The notes under the pieces were generated by a model. It did no database searches. It was not told the origin of the DNA and saw only the letters and a program-made list of their open reading frames with translations. The position numbers and the translations under genes are program-made. 41,774 bases of DNA from JBBKWQ01 sp037969115 (lineage in GTDB: Bacteria > Actinomycetota > Acidimicrobiia > Acidimicrobiales > Ilumatobacteraceae), in NCBI GenBank assembly GCA_037969115.1, contig JBBKWQ010000257.1, positions 1 to 41,774 on the forward strand. The letters run 5' to 3'. Below are positions 7,564 to 15,757 of the stretch, piece by piece; the first letter of the stretch is position 1; each line of letters opens with the position of its first letter.

Positions 7564-9075
7564 TCAGAGCGGGAAGGCGCTGGTGAGATCGCCCAGGTCG
7601 GCGAACCGCAGCACCAGACCGGGGAGCAGGCCGAGCACGATCGTGCCGGCAGCGGTGATGAACAACGCCGCCTGGATCGGAGCCGGAGCCCGCACCGGCG
7701 TCATGTCGCCATCGGGCACCGGGTCCATCCAGATCGTCCGCAGGACCTTCATGTAGTACGCGGCCGCGATCACGGTGTTGACGGCCGCGATGATCGCCAG
7801 CACGTACGCAGCGTTCGAGCCGGCATCGAGCAACGTCTTGAACGCCTGCACCTTCGCGATCCAGATACCGAGCGGCGGGATGCCGGTGAGCGACGCCAGG
7901 AAGATCGTCATGAGGAGTGCCATTCCGGGCGCGTAGCTCATGAGCCCCCCGAACGAGGAGATCTCGCCACTGCGGGTCTTGCGGCTGACCGCGATGATCA
8001 CGGCGAAGGCACCGAGGTTCGAAAAGGCATAGATCAAGAGGTAGATGACGACCGTCTTGAGCGCCGACTCGGCCGCATCGCCGGTGGCCATGACGGCGAG
8101 TGGCATCAGGATGAATCCACCCTGGCTCACCGATGAGTACGCGAGCAGGCGGACGATGTTGGTCTGGCGAAGCGCCACGACGTTGCCGACGGTCATCGTG
8201 AGCGCGGCAAGCACCCAGATGAACGGCTGGTACACGTCGCTCGCGCCGTACATGCCGACGAACAGCATCGTCACGAGCGCGACGAAACCGGCCGCCTTCG
8301 ACGCGACCGAGAGGAAAGCCGTGACCGGCGTGGGCGCGCCCTCGTACGTAACGGGTGCCCACGTGTGGAACGGCACCGCCGAGATCTTGAACCCGAACCC
8401 CACGATCACGAAGACGACGGCGACCACCTGGATACCCATCAGGTCGTTCGACAGCGACGCGCCGATGTCGGTCAACTTGGTCGAACCCGTCGTGCCGTAC
8501 AAGAAACTCATGCCGTACAAGAGCACGCCCGACGCGAACACACCCAGCAGGTAGTACTTCGCGCCGGCTTCGTTGGACTTCACGTCACGCTTGCGCCAGG
8601 CCGCCATCATGTACGCCGGGATCGACAGCAGCTCGAGCGCCACGAAGATCGACACCAGATCGCGGCTCGACGTCATCATCACCATGCCGAGGATGCTCAC
8701 CAGCAGCAGCACGTAGTACTCGCCCTGGTAGTACCCGCCCTCTTCGAGCTCGGTCTGGCTCATCAGCACCACCACGTACCCGGTGAGCAGGAAGAGCGCC
8801 TTGAGGATGAGCGAGAACTCGTCGACGACGTAGCGACCGTCGAGGATCGCGTCTCGGCTGCTGTCGCCGATCACGGCAAGGGTCACCACCGGCACGAACG
8901 CCGACAGCAATACGACACCCGTGAGCGCGGCCATCATCCACTTCTTCGACTCGTCGAGCCAGAGATCGATGAGCAACACGAGGTTGATGCCCACCACGAG
9001 CACCAGCTCGGGCGCGATCGCATGCCAGTCGATCGTGGGTGAAACCCAGTCGGGTAACCCCTGAGCGAGGAGCAT
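7564..9075 (-). CDS. nuoN: NADH-quinone oxidoreductase subunit N (locus 1)
   Basis: Antiporter-like membrane subunit of complex I, one of three Mrp-type proton-pumping subunits. The 503 residues are almost entirely hydrophobic helices, with the family pattern KISAVPFHTWAPVTYEGAPTP in the centre and conserved membrane Lys and Glu residues expected of this family. It is the last structural gene of the first nuo locus and is followed 14 bases on by the MidA-type gene. ATG at 9075 is used. A GTG at 9084, overlapping the nuoM stop as TAGTG with GGAG about 10 bases upstream, is an equally good start and would add three residues. Confidence 0.95.
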   Translation of the reverse strand: MLLAQGLPDWVSPTIDWHAIAPELVLVVGINLVLLIDLWLDESKKWMMAALTGVVLLSAFVPVVTLAVIGDSSRDAILDGRYVVDEFSLILKALFLLTGYVVVLMSQTELEEGGYYQGEYYVLLLVSILGMVMMTSSRDLVSIFVALELLSIPAYMMAAWRKRDVKSNEAGAKYYLLGVFASGVLLYGMSFLYGTTGSTKLTDIGASLSNDLMGIQVVAVVFVIVGFGFKISAVPFHTWAPVTYEGAPTPVTAFLSVASKAAGFVALVTMLFVGMYGASDVYQPFIWVLAALTMTVGNVVALRQTNIVRLLAYSSVSQGGFILMPLAVMATGDAAESALKTVVIYLLIYAFSNLGAFAVIIAVSRKTRSGEISSFGGLMSYAPGMALLMTIFLASLTGIPPLGIWIAKVQAFKTLLDAGSNAAYVLAIIAAVNTVIAAAYYMKVLRTIWMDPVPDGDMTPVRAPAPIQAALFITAAGTIVLGLLPGLVLRFADLGDLTSAFPL

Positions 9076-9083
9076 CGCGAGCA

Positions 9084-10706
9084 CTAGAGGCCGGCTCCGA
9101 TGCGTTCGATCAACACGTTGACAGCGGGGTCCATCACGCGGAACATCAGCTGCGGGTAGACACCGAGCACCAAGATGGCGACGAGGAACGGAGTCCACGA
9201 CACCCATTCGATCGGAGTGACATCGTGGATGTCGGCGCCGTGGTGGTCGGCGTGGTCGTCGTCGTGTTCGTCGTTCACTGCTGCGCTGAGCGAGTGCGCC
9301 GGCTGGGCCTGGCCCGAGAACTCTGGCGACGGCTCACCCATCGCCGTGCGCTGGTAGAGCCAGAGCAAATAGGCGGCGGCGAGGACCGTACCGAGAGCCG
9401 CGACGACCATGAGCACCCGGAACAGCTGCTCGTCCAGGCCGAACCCTGGGCTGTACGCCGACAGGATGGCTGGGAACTCACCCCAGAAGCCGGCCAGGCC
9501 GGGCAAGCCGAGTGACGCCATGGCACAGAAACCGAGGATCCAGCCGAGCTTCGGCATCTGGATGAGCATGCCGGAGAGACGATTGATCTCGAGCGTGTGG
9601 TACCGGTGTTTCACCGAGCCGGCCAGGAAGAAGAGCATGCCGGTGATCAGGCCGTGCGCGACCATGCCGAAGAGCGCGGCGTTGATGCCGAAACTGGTGA
9701 GCGTGGCGATGCCGAGCATCACGTACCCCATGTGAGCGACCGAGGAGAACGCGATGAGCCGCTTCATGTCGGTCTGCGCCAAACAGCCGAGGGCACCGTA
9801 GATGATGCCGATCACTGCGAGAATGCCGATGACGGGCGCCCAGGCCTTGGCTCCCTGCGGCAGCATCGGGAGTGCGATGCGCACGAAGCCGTACGTTCCG
9901 AGCTTCAGCAGGATGGCGGCCAGGATGACCGAGCCCTGTGTGGGGGCTTGGGTGTGGGCGTCGGGAAGCCATGTGTGGAAGGGGAACATCGGAACCTTCA
10001 CGGCGAAACCGACGAACATGCCGGCGAAGATCCAGATCTGCACGTCGCGGTCGACCAGCGAACCGGCCTCCATGAGGTGCTGATAGCTGAAGCTCTCGGC
10101 GCCTGTCTGGAAGAACAGGGCGAGGAACGCCACGAGCATGAGCGCGGAGCCGAACATGGTGTAGAGGAAGAACTTGAGCGAGGCGTACTGCCGTTGCTCG
10201 CCGCCCCACACGCCGATCATGAAGTACATCGGCAGCAAAACGACCTCGAAGAACACGAAGAACAAGATGAGATCCTGGGCGATGAACGTGCCGGCCATGC
10301 CGACCTGAAGCACCAGCATGAGCATCATGAAGGCCTTCGGGTTGCCCGCCTCGGGCATGTTGTCCCACGTGTACACGATGACCAGGAAGGTGACGGCCAT
10401 CGACAACACGTACAACGGCAGACTGATGCCGTCGAGGCCGATGGTGAAGTTCGCCTTGATGACGCTGATCCACTCTTCGTCCACGTAGAACTGGAGCTTC
10501 TCGCTCTGGTCGTAGTCGTAACGGATCAACGTGTAGATACCGACGAGCAGCGTGGCGCCCGCGGTGAGCACGGCGATCTGCTTGTGGGTGGTCTCGTCCT
10601 CAGCCGGTAGGAACATCATCAACAGCACGCCCACCATCGGCAGGAACGTGCCGACGATGAGCAGCCAGTTGTCGGCGGTGAGAAATTCGTATGGTGGATA
10701 TTCCAT
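9084..10706 (-). CDS. nuoM: NADH-quinone oxidoreductase subunit M (locus 1), with His/Asp-rich loop
   Basis: Second antiporter-like proton-pumping subunit of complex I, 540 residues. Family signatures include PLYVLSMAVTFLVI, KVPMFPFHTWLPDAHTQAPT and the long central helices. Near the C-terminus (about residues 475-494) the loop before the last helices is rich in His and Asp (DEHDDDHADHHGADIHD), an insertion not normal for NuoM and parallel to a larger one in the adjacent NuoL. ATG at 10706 was chosen because it gives the usual N-terminus and lies 11 bases after the nuoL stop with AAGG upstream. A much longer frame exists upstream but lies inside nuoL. Confidence 0.95.
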   Translation of the reverse strand: MEYPPYEFLTADNWLLIVGTFLPMVGVLLMMFLPAEDETTHKQIAVLTAGATLLVGIYTLIRYDYDQSEKLQFYVDEEWISVIKANFTIGLDGISLPLYVLSMAVTFLVIVYTWDNMPEAGNPKAFMMLMLVLQVGMAGTFIAQDLILFFVFFEVVLLPMYFMIGVWGGEQRQYASLKFFLYTMFGSALMLVAFLALFFQTGAESFSYQHLMEAGSLVDRDVQIWIFAGMFVGFAVKVPMFPFHTWLPDAHTQAPTQGSVILAAILLKLGTYGFVRIALPMLPQGAKAWAPVIGILAVIGIIYGALGCLAQTDMKRLIAFSSVAHMGYVMLGIATLTSFGINAALFGMVAHGLITGMLFFLAGSVKHRYHTLEINRLSGMLIQMPKLGWILGFCAMASLGLPGLAGFWGEFPAILSAYSPGFGLDEQLFRVLMVVAALGTVLAAAYLLWLYQRTAMGEPSPEFSGQAQPAHSLSAAVNDEHDDDHADHHGADIHDVTPIEWVSWTPFLVAILVLGVYPQLMFRVMDPAVNVLIERIGAGL

Positions 10707-10717
10707 GTTGGTTCGCC

Positions 10718-13276
10718 TTACACGTTCAGGAGGACGAGAACGATCGCCCCGACGGCAGCAGCGCCGAAGAGCAGCGCGCCGTACTGGTTGACCTTGCCGG
10801 ACTGGACAGGTTGCAGGGCGTGACCGGTTTCGGATGCCACCGTCCCTGACGCATTGACCGCGCCATCGACCACACGCTGGTCGACATTGCGGTAGACCCA
10901 CTCACCGGTTTCCTTACCGGCGCGACCGACGCCGTTGACGATGCCGTCGATCACGTTCTGATTCACCCAATAGGCGGCCTTCGCGATCGGGTGTGCGATG
11001 CCGTGCACGATGACCTTCTCATAGAGGTCGTCGAGGTGGTACTTGTTCACCAGGAACTGGTGTCCCGCATGAGCGACCTTGTTGCGCTTGGTGAGCCCGG
11101 CGAACGGGTTCTTGCGGCCTCCCCAGATACCGAGACACAGCCACAGACTGGCCAATGCGCCGAACGCGACGAGGAGGATCGACGGCAGCGCCTTCACCCA
11201 TGTGAACTCGGCATGGCTGAGTTCGGGTGCGTAACAGATGCCTTCCGCTGGACCTACGAACCCACATCCGGTCGGCTCCTCCTCGCCCTCTTCGGCGGCT
11301 ACGACGGGGGCGGCGGTGCGGCCGAACGACCCGAGCCCCTCGCCCTCGCCACCCTCGTCCGACTCCACGACTGCTTCGCTGTGCTCGACGACCACCACGC
11401 CGGCGGGCTCGACCCACTCGGTGAAATACTCGGTGCCGAACGGTGCAGCGTTGAGATACCCCGAGAAGATCGCCAGGAACGCCAGGATCACGAGGGGAGC
11501 CGTGATGGCAGGTGGCGACTCGTGCGGTCCCCCGCCGTGGTCGCCGTGGTCGCCGTGATTGCCGTGGTCGTCGCCATGCGAGTGGTCGCCGGATGCGAGG
11601 GCGTGTGCGCCGTGATCGTGACCATCGCCACCGACGGATCCCACACCGGCGCCGACGAGCACACGATCGGCTACCTGATCGTCGTCGTGCAGGTCGTCGT
11701 GGTCGTGGTCTTCGTGGTCGTGGTCTTCGTGGTGGTCGTCGTGGTGGTCGTCGTCGTGGTGTTCGCCGGCCGAAGCGCCGCGCGACTCACCGAAGAACGT
11801 GAGATACGTCGCACGGGTCATGTACGCGGCGGTCATGGCCGCGCCGACCAGACCGATGACGAAGAAGACCCGGTACCCGTTGTGGTCGGCGTTGTCGATG
11901 ATCTCGTCCTTCGAGAAGAAGCCCGAGAAGAACGGCACACCGCAGAGCGCGAGCGTCGCTGCCATCCACGCACCGGCAGTGATGGGCATCTTCTTCAGCA
12001 GGCCGCCCATGTCCTTCTTCATGTCGAAGGAATGGTGCGACGCGGAATGACTGATCGAGCCGGCGCACAGGAACAGGCAACACTTGAAGAAGGCGTGGGT
12101 GAACACGTGGAACACGGCCGGGAGCCAGGCGCCGACGCCGAGGCCCATCATCATGTAGCCGAGCTGCGACACCGTCGAGTACGCCAGGACCTTCTTGATG
12201 TCGTTCTGCACGAACGCCAGCGCCGCAGCGATGATGATCGTGATGCCACCGATGACGGCGATGAGGTTCACGCCCGTATCGAGAATGTCGAGGCCGACGA
12301 AGAACACGGGGTAGAGACGAGCCACGAGGAACACCCCGGCGACGACCATGGTGGACGAGTGCAGCAACGACGACACGGGCGTTGGTCCGGCCATCGCATC
12401 GGGCAACCAGGTGTGGAGCGGGAACTGGCCGGACTTGCCGATACATGCGATGAACAGGGCGATCGCACCCCAGAACAGCACTTGCGAACTGGCCCCGTCG
12501 CTGAGCGCCCATGCCGAGATGGCCCTGATGTTGAACCCGTTCGTACCGTGCTCGCGTGCGAAATCGTCGGAGCTGAAATAGAGGATCGCTGTGCCGACGA
12601 GGAGCCCGACGTCGCCGACACGCACCGTGAAGAACGCCTTCAGCGCAGCGCGGCTGTTCTCCTCGTCCTCCCACCAGTGACCGATCAACAGGAACGAGCA
12701 GAGACCCATGATCTCCCAGCCGAGGATCAACTGCACCATGTTCTCGGCGAGCACCATCACCAACATGCCGGCCGAGAACAGCGTGAGGGCTGCGAAGAAG
12801 TGGGTGTACCGGCGGTCGCCCTTGACGTACTCGGTGGAGTAGATCTGCACGAGCAGCGAGATGAACGTGACGAGCAGCAGCATCATGACGGCCAACCCGT
12901 CGATGTGCTGGCCGATGCCGAGCTCGAGGCCGTCGTTCTGCCACCAGGTCCACGATTTCACGACCGGTTCGACGTAGGGGCGGCTGTGGCCACCTTCCTC
13001 TGCCGCAGGAAACACCGTGCCGGCGAATCCGTGTATGGCTGACAACGCGCCTTCGTGTTCGCCCTCGGCCGAACCGACCCGCTGGATCCATTGGTATGTG
13101 GCGCCGGCGGCGAGCAGGAACGCCGCCCCCATCGTGCCGATGCCAACTTCGGCACCCTTGTACGGCAACTTCTTGCCGAACAGGAGGATGACGGCGAACC
13201 CGATGCCGGGAATCAGCGGGATCAGCCAGGCGTGTTCGAGGAACCAACCGGATTTCAAGGCTTCTGCGGCGAACAT
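10718..13276 (-). CDS. nuoL: NadH-quinone oxidoreductase subunit L (locus 1), enlarged with His/Asp-rich insertion
   Basis: Distal antiporter-like subunit of complex I, 852 residues against roughly 600-650 for most NuoL proteins. The core is normal: HTWLPDAMAGPTPVSSLLHSSTMV, then the proton-channel helices, and a C-terminal amphipathic/lateral-helix region. The extra length comes mainly from two loops. Residues about 504-580 hold around 21 His and about as many Asp in repeats such as DDHHEDHDHED and GNHGDHGDHG. A second loop (about 605-665) is acidic and contains two Cys ten residues apart. If standard NuoL topology applies, the first loop (after helix 13) is cytoplasmic and the second periplasmic. 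It starts 1 base after the nuoK stop. Confidence 0.95.
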   Translation of the reverse strand: MFAAEALKSGWFLEHAWLIPLIPGIGFAVILLFGKKLPYKGAEVGIGTMGAAFLLAAGATYQWIQRVGSAEGEHEGALSAIHGFAGTVFPAAEEGGHSRPYVEPVVKSWTWWQNDGLELGIGQHIDGLAVMMLLLVTFISLLVQIYSTEYVKGDRRYTHFFAALTLFSAGMLVMVLAENMVQLILGWEIMGLCSFLLIGHWWEDEENSRAALKAFFTVRVGDVGLLVGTAILYFSSDDFAREHGTNGFNIRAISAWALSDGASSQVLFWGAIALFIACIGKSGQFPLHTWLPDAMAGPTPVSSLLHSSTMVVAGVFLVARLYPVFFVGLDILDTGVNLIAVIGGITIIIAAALAFVQNDIKKVLAYSTVSQLGYMMMGLGVGAWLPAVFHVFTHAFFKCCLFLCAGSISHSASHHSFDMKKDMGGLLKKMPITAGAWMAATLALCGVPFFSGFFSKDEIIDNADHNGYRVFFVIGLVGAAMTAAYMTRATYLTFFGESRGASAGEHHDDDHHDDHHEDHDHEDHDHDDLHDDDQVADRVLVGAGVGSVGGDGHDHGAHALASGDHSHGDDHGNHGDHGDHGGGPHESPPAITAPLVILAFLAIFSGYLNAAPFGTEYFTEWVEPAGVVVVEHSEAVVESDEGGEGEGLGSFGRTAAPVVAAEEGEEEPTGCGFVGPAEGICYAPELSHAEFTWVKALPSILLVAFGALASLWLCLGIWGGRKNPFAGLTKRNKVAHAGHQFLVNKYHLDDLYEKVIVHGIAHPIAKAAYWVNQNVIDGIVNGVGRAGKETGEWVYRNVDQRVVDGAVNASGTVASETGHALQPVQSGKVNQYGALLFGAAAVGAIVLVLLNV

Positions 13277-13277
13277 C

Positions 13278-13577
13278 TCAGCCCTTCATCTCCGAGAGCT
13301 CGTCGAGCGCAATCGATCGTCGGTTGCGGTAGATCATCAGGACCATGGCGAGGCCGACGCCGACCTCGGCGGCCGCGACGGCGATGACGAACAGTGCGAA
13401 GGCCTGCCCATCGGCATTGCCCCACATCAACGAGAACGCAACCAGGTTGAGGCTCACAGCATTGAGGATCAACTCGATCGACATGAGCACCATCACGGCG
13501 TTCTTGCGCGCGATGACGCCGAACACGCCGATGGAGAACAACACCGACGACAGCAGGAGGAAGTTGACTGCGAGCAT
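13278..13577 (-). CDS. nuoK: NADH-quinone oxidoreductase subunit K (locus 1)
   Basis: Small three-helix membrane subunit of complex I, related to MrpC, with conserved membrane Glu residues needed for proton transfer (E in MSIELILNAV and in AAAEVGVGLA). At 99 residues it has the standard length. It lies 3 bases after nuoJ and 1 base before nuoL, in normal operon order. Confidence 0.97.
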   Translation of the reverse strand: MLAVNFLLLSSVLFSIGVFGVIARKNAVMVLMSIELILNAVSLNLVAFSLMWGNADGQAFALFVIAVAAAEVGVGLAMVLMIYRNRRSIALDELSEMKG

Positions 13578-13580
13578 GGC

Positions 13581-14138
13581 TCAGTCCTTCCTGGCCAGCA
13601 CGATGGCGCCGATGGCGGCGGCGAGCAGGATGAACGAGAGGGCGATGAACGGCACCAGGTACACGCCGAGGTACGCATCGCTCAACGACGTGGTCGACTG
13701 TGAAATCGTCGCTGCGTCCGGATCGACCAGCACCTGGTCTTCGAACGCGTCGATGATCACCCAGGCCAGGAGGCCGAACATGAGCAGCGCCACCGGTATT
13801 GCAGCGGCCCAGCCCTTGTTGTTCAGGTCGGTGTCGGCGCCGAGGCGCGACCGTGTGAGCATGATGCCGAACAGGAACAGCACCATGACGGCACCGATGT
13901 ACACCAAGATCTGCGACACGGCGACGAACTCGGCTGCGGCAAGGATGTACTGAGCGGCAACACCGCCGAGCACGACGGCGAGCCACAGTGCAGCGTGCAC
14001 GACATTCTTGGTGGTGACCACGCTCAGGGCGGCGAAGATCATCATTGCGGCAATGATGCCGAAGCCCACGTTCTGGGCGACGTTCACATCGGCGGCGAAG
14101 AGTGTGTCGATCGCGACGAGGTTGGCGGCGGCGAGCAT
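13581..14138 (-). CDS. nuoJ: NADH-quinone oxidoreductase subunit J (locus 1)
   Basis: Five-helix membrane subunit of complex I, 185 residues, with the pi-bulge-type region around VYIGAVMVLFLFGIML that couples quinone chemistry to proton pumping in this family. The frame continues upstream into nuoI, but ATG at 14138, just after the nuoI stop (14141-14143), is the sensible start; GAGAAGAAG in the end of nuoI may serve as its ribosome binding site. A GTG directly before the ATG is an alternative. There is a soluble stretch of about 25 residues (EDQVLVDPDAATISQSTTSL) between the last two helices. Confidence 0.95.
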   Translation of the reverse strand: MLAAANLVAIDTLFAADVNVAQNVGFGIIAAMMIFAALSVVTTKNVVHAALWLAVVLGGVAAQYILAAAEFVAVSQILVYIGAVMVLFLFGIMLTRSRLGADTDLNNKGWAAAIPVALLMFGLLAWVIIDAFEDQVLVDPDAATISQSTTSLSDAYLGVYLVPFIALSFILLAAAIGAIVLARKD

Positions 14139-14140
14139 CA

Positions 14141-14623
14141 CTACTTCTTCTCCGCTCCCGCTTCGAGTGCCGGTGCCTCGGGGACGGTCTCCATCCACTC
14201 CCCCAGCTTGGTCTTGTCGTGCAGCAGGTCGGCGATGCGCGGCTCGGAGTACTCGTACTCGGGGCTCCAGAACAGAGCGTCGAACGGGCACACCTCGACA
14301 CAGATACCGCAATACATGCAGAGCGCGTAGTCGATGTCGAACCGGTCGAGATGATTCACCTGGCGAGGCTTGCCACCAGCACGACGTGGCGGTGCGAGCT
14401 GCTTGTGTCCCTCGATGTAGATGCACCAATCGGGGCACGACCGTGCACACAACATGCATGCCGTGCAGTTGCCCTCGTGCAGCGCGATGACGCCGCGCGA
14501 GCGAATCGGTGGCATCTCCTTGACGTGCGGATACTGCACGGTGTCGGCACCGTCTTTGGCGGTTCGGATCATGGTGCCGAACGTGACACCGAGACCCTTG
14601 ATGAGACCTGGGACCTTGGGCAT
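14141..14623 (-). CDS. nuoI: NADH-quinone oxidoreductase subunit I, two [4Fe-4S] ferredoxin (locus 1)
   Basis: Peripheral-arm subunit carrying clusters N6a and N6b, which pass electrons towards NuoB. Two complete CxxCxxCxxxCP motifs are present: C53/C56/C59/C63 and C102/C105/C108/C112. At 160 residues it is compact, without the long C-terminal tail of the second-locus copy. Its start ATG overlaps the nuoH stop as TGATG. In this locus NuoI would be the first iron-sulfur subunit in the chain, because no NuoE, NuoF or NuoG is encoded; electrons would have to enter here from an outside donor. Confidence 0.97.
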   Translation of the reverse strand: MPKVPGLIKGLGVTFGTMIRTAKDGADTVQYPHVKEMPPIRSRGVIALHEGNCTACMLCARSCPDWCIYIEGHKQLAPPRRAGGKPRQVNHLDRFDIDYALCMYCGICVEVCPFDALFWSPEYEYSEPRIADLLHDKTKLGEWMETVPEAPALEAGAEKK

Positions 14624-15672
14624 CAGACAGCCACCTTCAGGATTGCGGTGATCACGATGTTGGCGATCGACACGGGGATCAGCACCTTCCAGGCGAAGCG
14701 CTGGAGCTGATCTTCGCGGAAGCGCGGGTAGGTGAACCGAACCCACATGATGATGCCGGTGAGCACGAACATCTTCGTGAACATGATCAGCGGCCCGGCG
14801 ATGTTCATCCAGTTTGCCACCGAATCGATGTCGGTCCAGCCGAACCAGGAGAAGGGAACGCCCCATCCACCGAGGAACAGGATCGCGGCGATGAATGCGA
14901 AGACACCGGCAGTGGCGAACTCGCCGATGAAGAACATCAGGAACCGGAAACCCGAGTATTCGGTCATGTAGCCCGACACGAGTTCGGATTCGGCGATCGG
15001 CATGTCGAAGGGTGGCTGCGTGAGCTCGGCCTGCACCGAGATCATGAACACGATGAAGGCGACGAACTGGGTGATGACGAACGGGAACCCGATCGCACTG
15101 ATGCCGAAGATCTCTTGCGTGTTCTGCGCTACCACGATGTCTTGCAGGTTCATCGAGCCGGCCTGGATGACCACACCGACCACGGCGAGCACCATCGGCA
15201 ACTCGTAGGCGATCAGCTGGCCGCCTGCTCGCAGACCACCGAGCAGGGAGTACTTGTTGGCGCTCGACCACCCGGCGACGAGGATGCCGATGACCGATAC
15301 CGACCCGACCGCGAGTGCGTAGAACACGCCCGCCTCGAAGTTGGTGAACCACGCATCGGGGCCAAAGGGCACCACCACGACGAGCAGGAACGTCGACATG
15401 AGCACGATGATCGGCGCCAACTTGTAGATGCGCGCATCGGCGTTCTCGGGGACGATGTCTTCCTTCTGGAGCCACTTGCCGACCTCGGCGAGCAGCTGCA
15501 TCGAACCGTAGGGCCCTGCTTCCATGGGTCCGAGCCGGCTCTGCATGAACGACATCATCTTGAACAGGAAGATGTAGACGATCGTGCCTGCAGGCAACAA
15601 CACCGCAACGAGCCCACCCAGGACACGGAACAACGACTGACCCCAGTAGGGGATCTCAACAGCGAGCATCAT
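14623..15672 (-). CDS. nuoH: NADH-quinone oxidoreductase subunit H (locus 1)
   Basis: Membrane subunit forming the quinone channel with NuoB and NuoD, 349 residues with about eight helices. Conserved segments are present: SRLGPMEAGPYGSMQLLAEV near the N-terminus, QAELTQPPFDMPIAESELVSGYMTEYSG with its quinone-cavity acidic residues, and the C-terminal RFTYPRFREDQL. ATG at 15672 follows GGGGAA by 6 bases. It is separated from nuoD by 85 bases, exactly where nuoE, nuoF and nuoG stand in standard operons, and no trace of them remains. Confidence 0.96.
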   Translation of the reverse strand: MMLAVEIPYWGQSLFRVLGGLVAVLLPAGTIVYIFLFKMMSFMQSRLGPMEAGPYGSMQLLAEVGKWLQKEDIVPENADARIYKLAPIIVLMSTFLLVVVVPFGPDAWFTNFEAGVFYALAVGSVSVIGILVAGWSSANKYSLLGGLRAGGQLIAYELPMVLAVVGVVIQAGSMNLQDIVVAQNTQEIFGISAIGFPFVITQFVAFIVFMISVQAELTQPPFDMPIAESELVSGYMTEYSGFRFLMFFIGEFATAGVFAFIAAILFLGGWGVPFSWFGWTDIDSVANWMNIAGPLIMFTKMFVLTGIIMWVRFTYPRFREDQLQRFAWKVLIPVSIANIVITAILKVAV

Positions 15673-15691
15673 GGCGTTCCCCGGCCACGCA

Positions 15692-15705
15692 GGCCGTTGC
15701 CGGCC
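15692..15705 (-). other. Small hairpin with GNRA-type loop in the nuoD-nuoH spacer
   Basis: On the transcribed (minus) strand the sequence reads GGCCG-GCAA-CGGCC, a 5-bp stem with a GCAA tetraloop about 20 bases before the nuoH start. It lies in the only sizeable spacer of this nuo operon and could affect mRNA processing or nuoH translation. It may also be chance in GC-rich DNA. Confidence 0.3.
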
Positions 15706-15757
15706 ACTCCTCGGCTGGCGCCTCGTCGCTCGCACCCGAGCTCGCGTTCAAGATCGC

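Noticed and set aside
7550..8362. N-terminal extension of the MidA frame
   Set aside because: It runs through nuoN in another register, with Arg/His-rich nonsense composition; the MidA family start is at 7549.
11690..11765. Microsatellite-like GTCGTG/GTGGTC repeats on the plus strand
   Set aside because: They are explained by repeated Asp and His codons in the NuoL loop; not an independent repeat element, although such runs can change length by slippage.
10991..13042. Long plus-strand open frame with a poly-Val stretch, 683 codons
   Set aside because: It is the antisense shadow of nuoL. The Val runs are simply the reverse complement of His/Asp codons in the NuoL loop, and the frame lacks family resemblance.
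15673..15757. Remnant of nuoE, nuoF or nuoG between nuoD and nuoH
   Set aside because: Neither strand of the 85 bases shows a fragment resembling these subunits; it contains only a small hairpin and the nuoH ribosome binding site.
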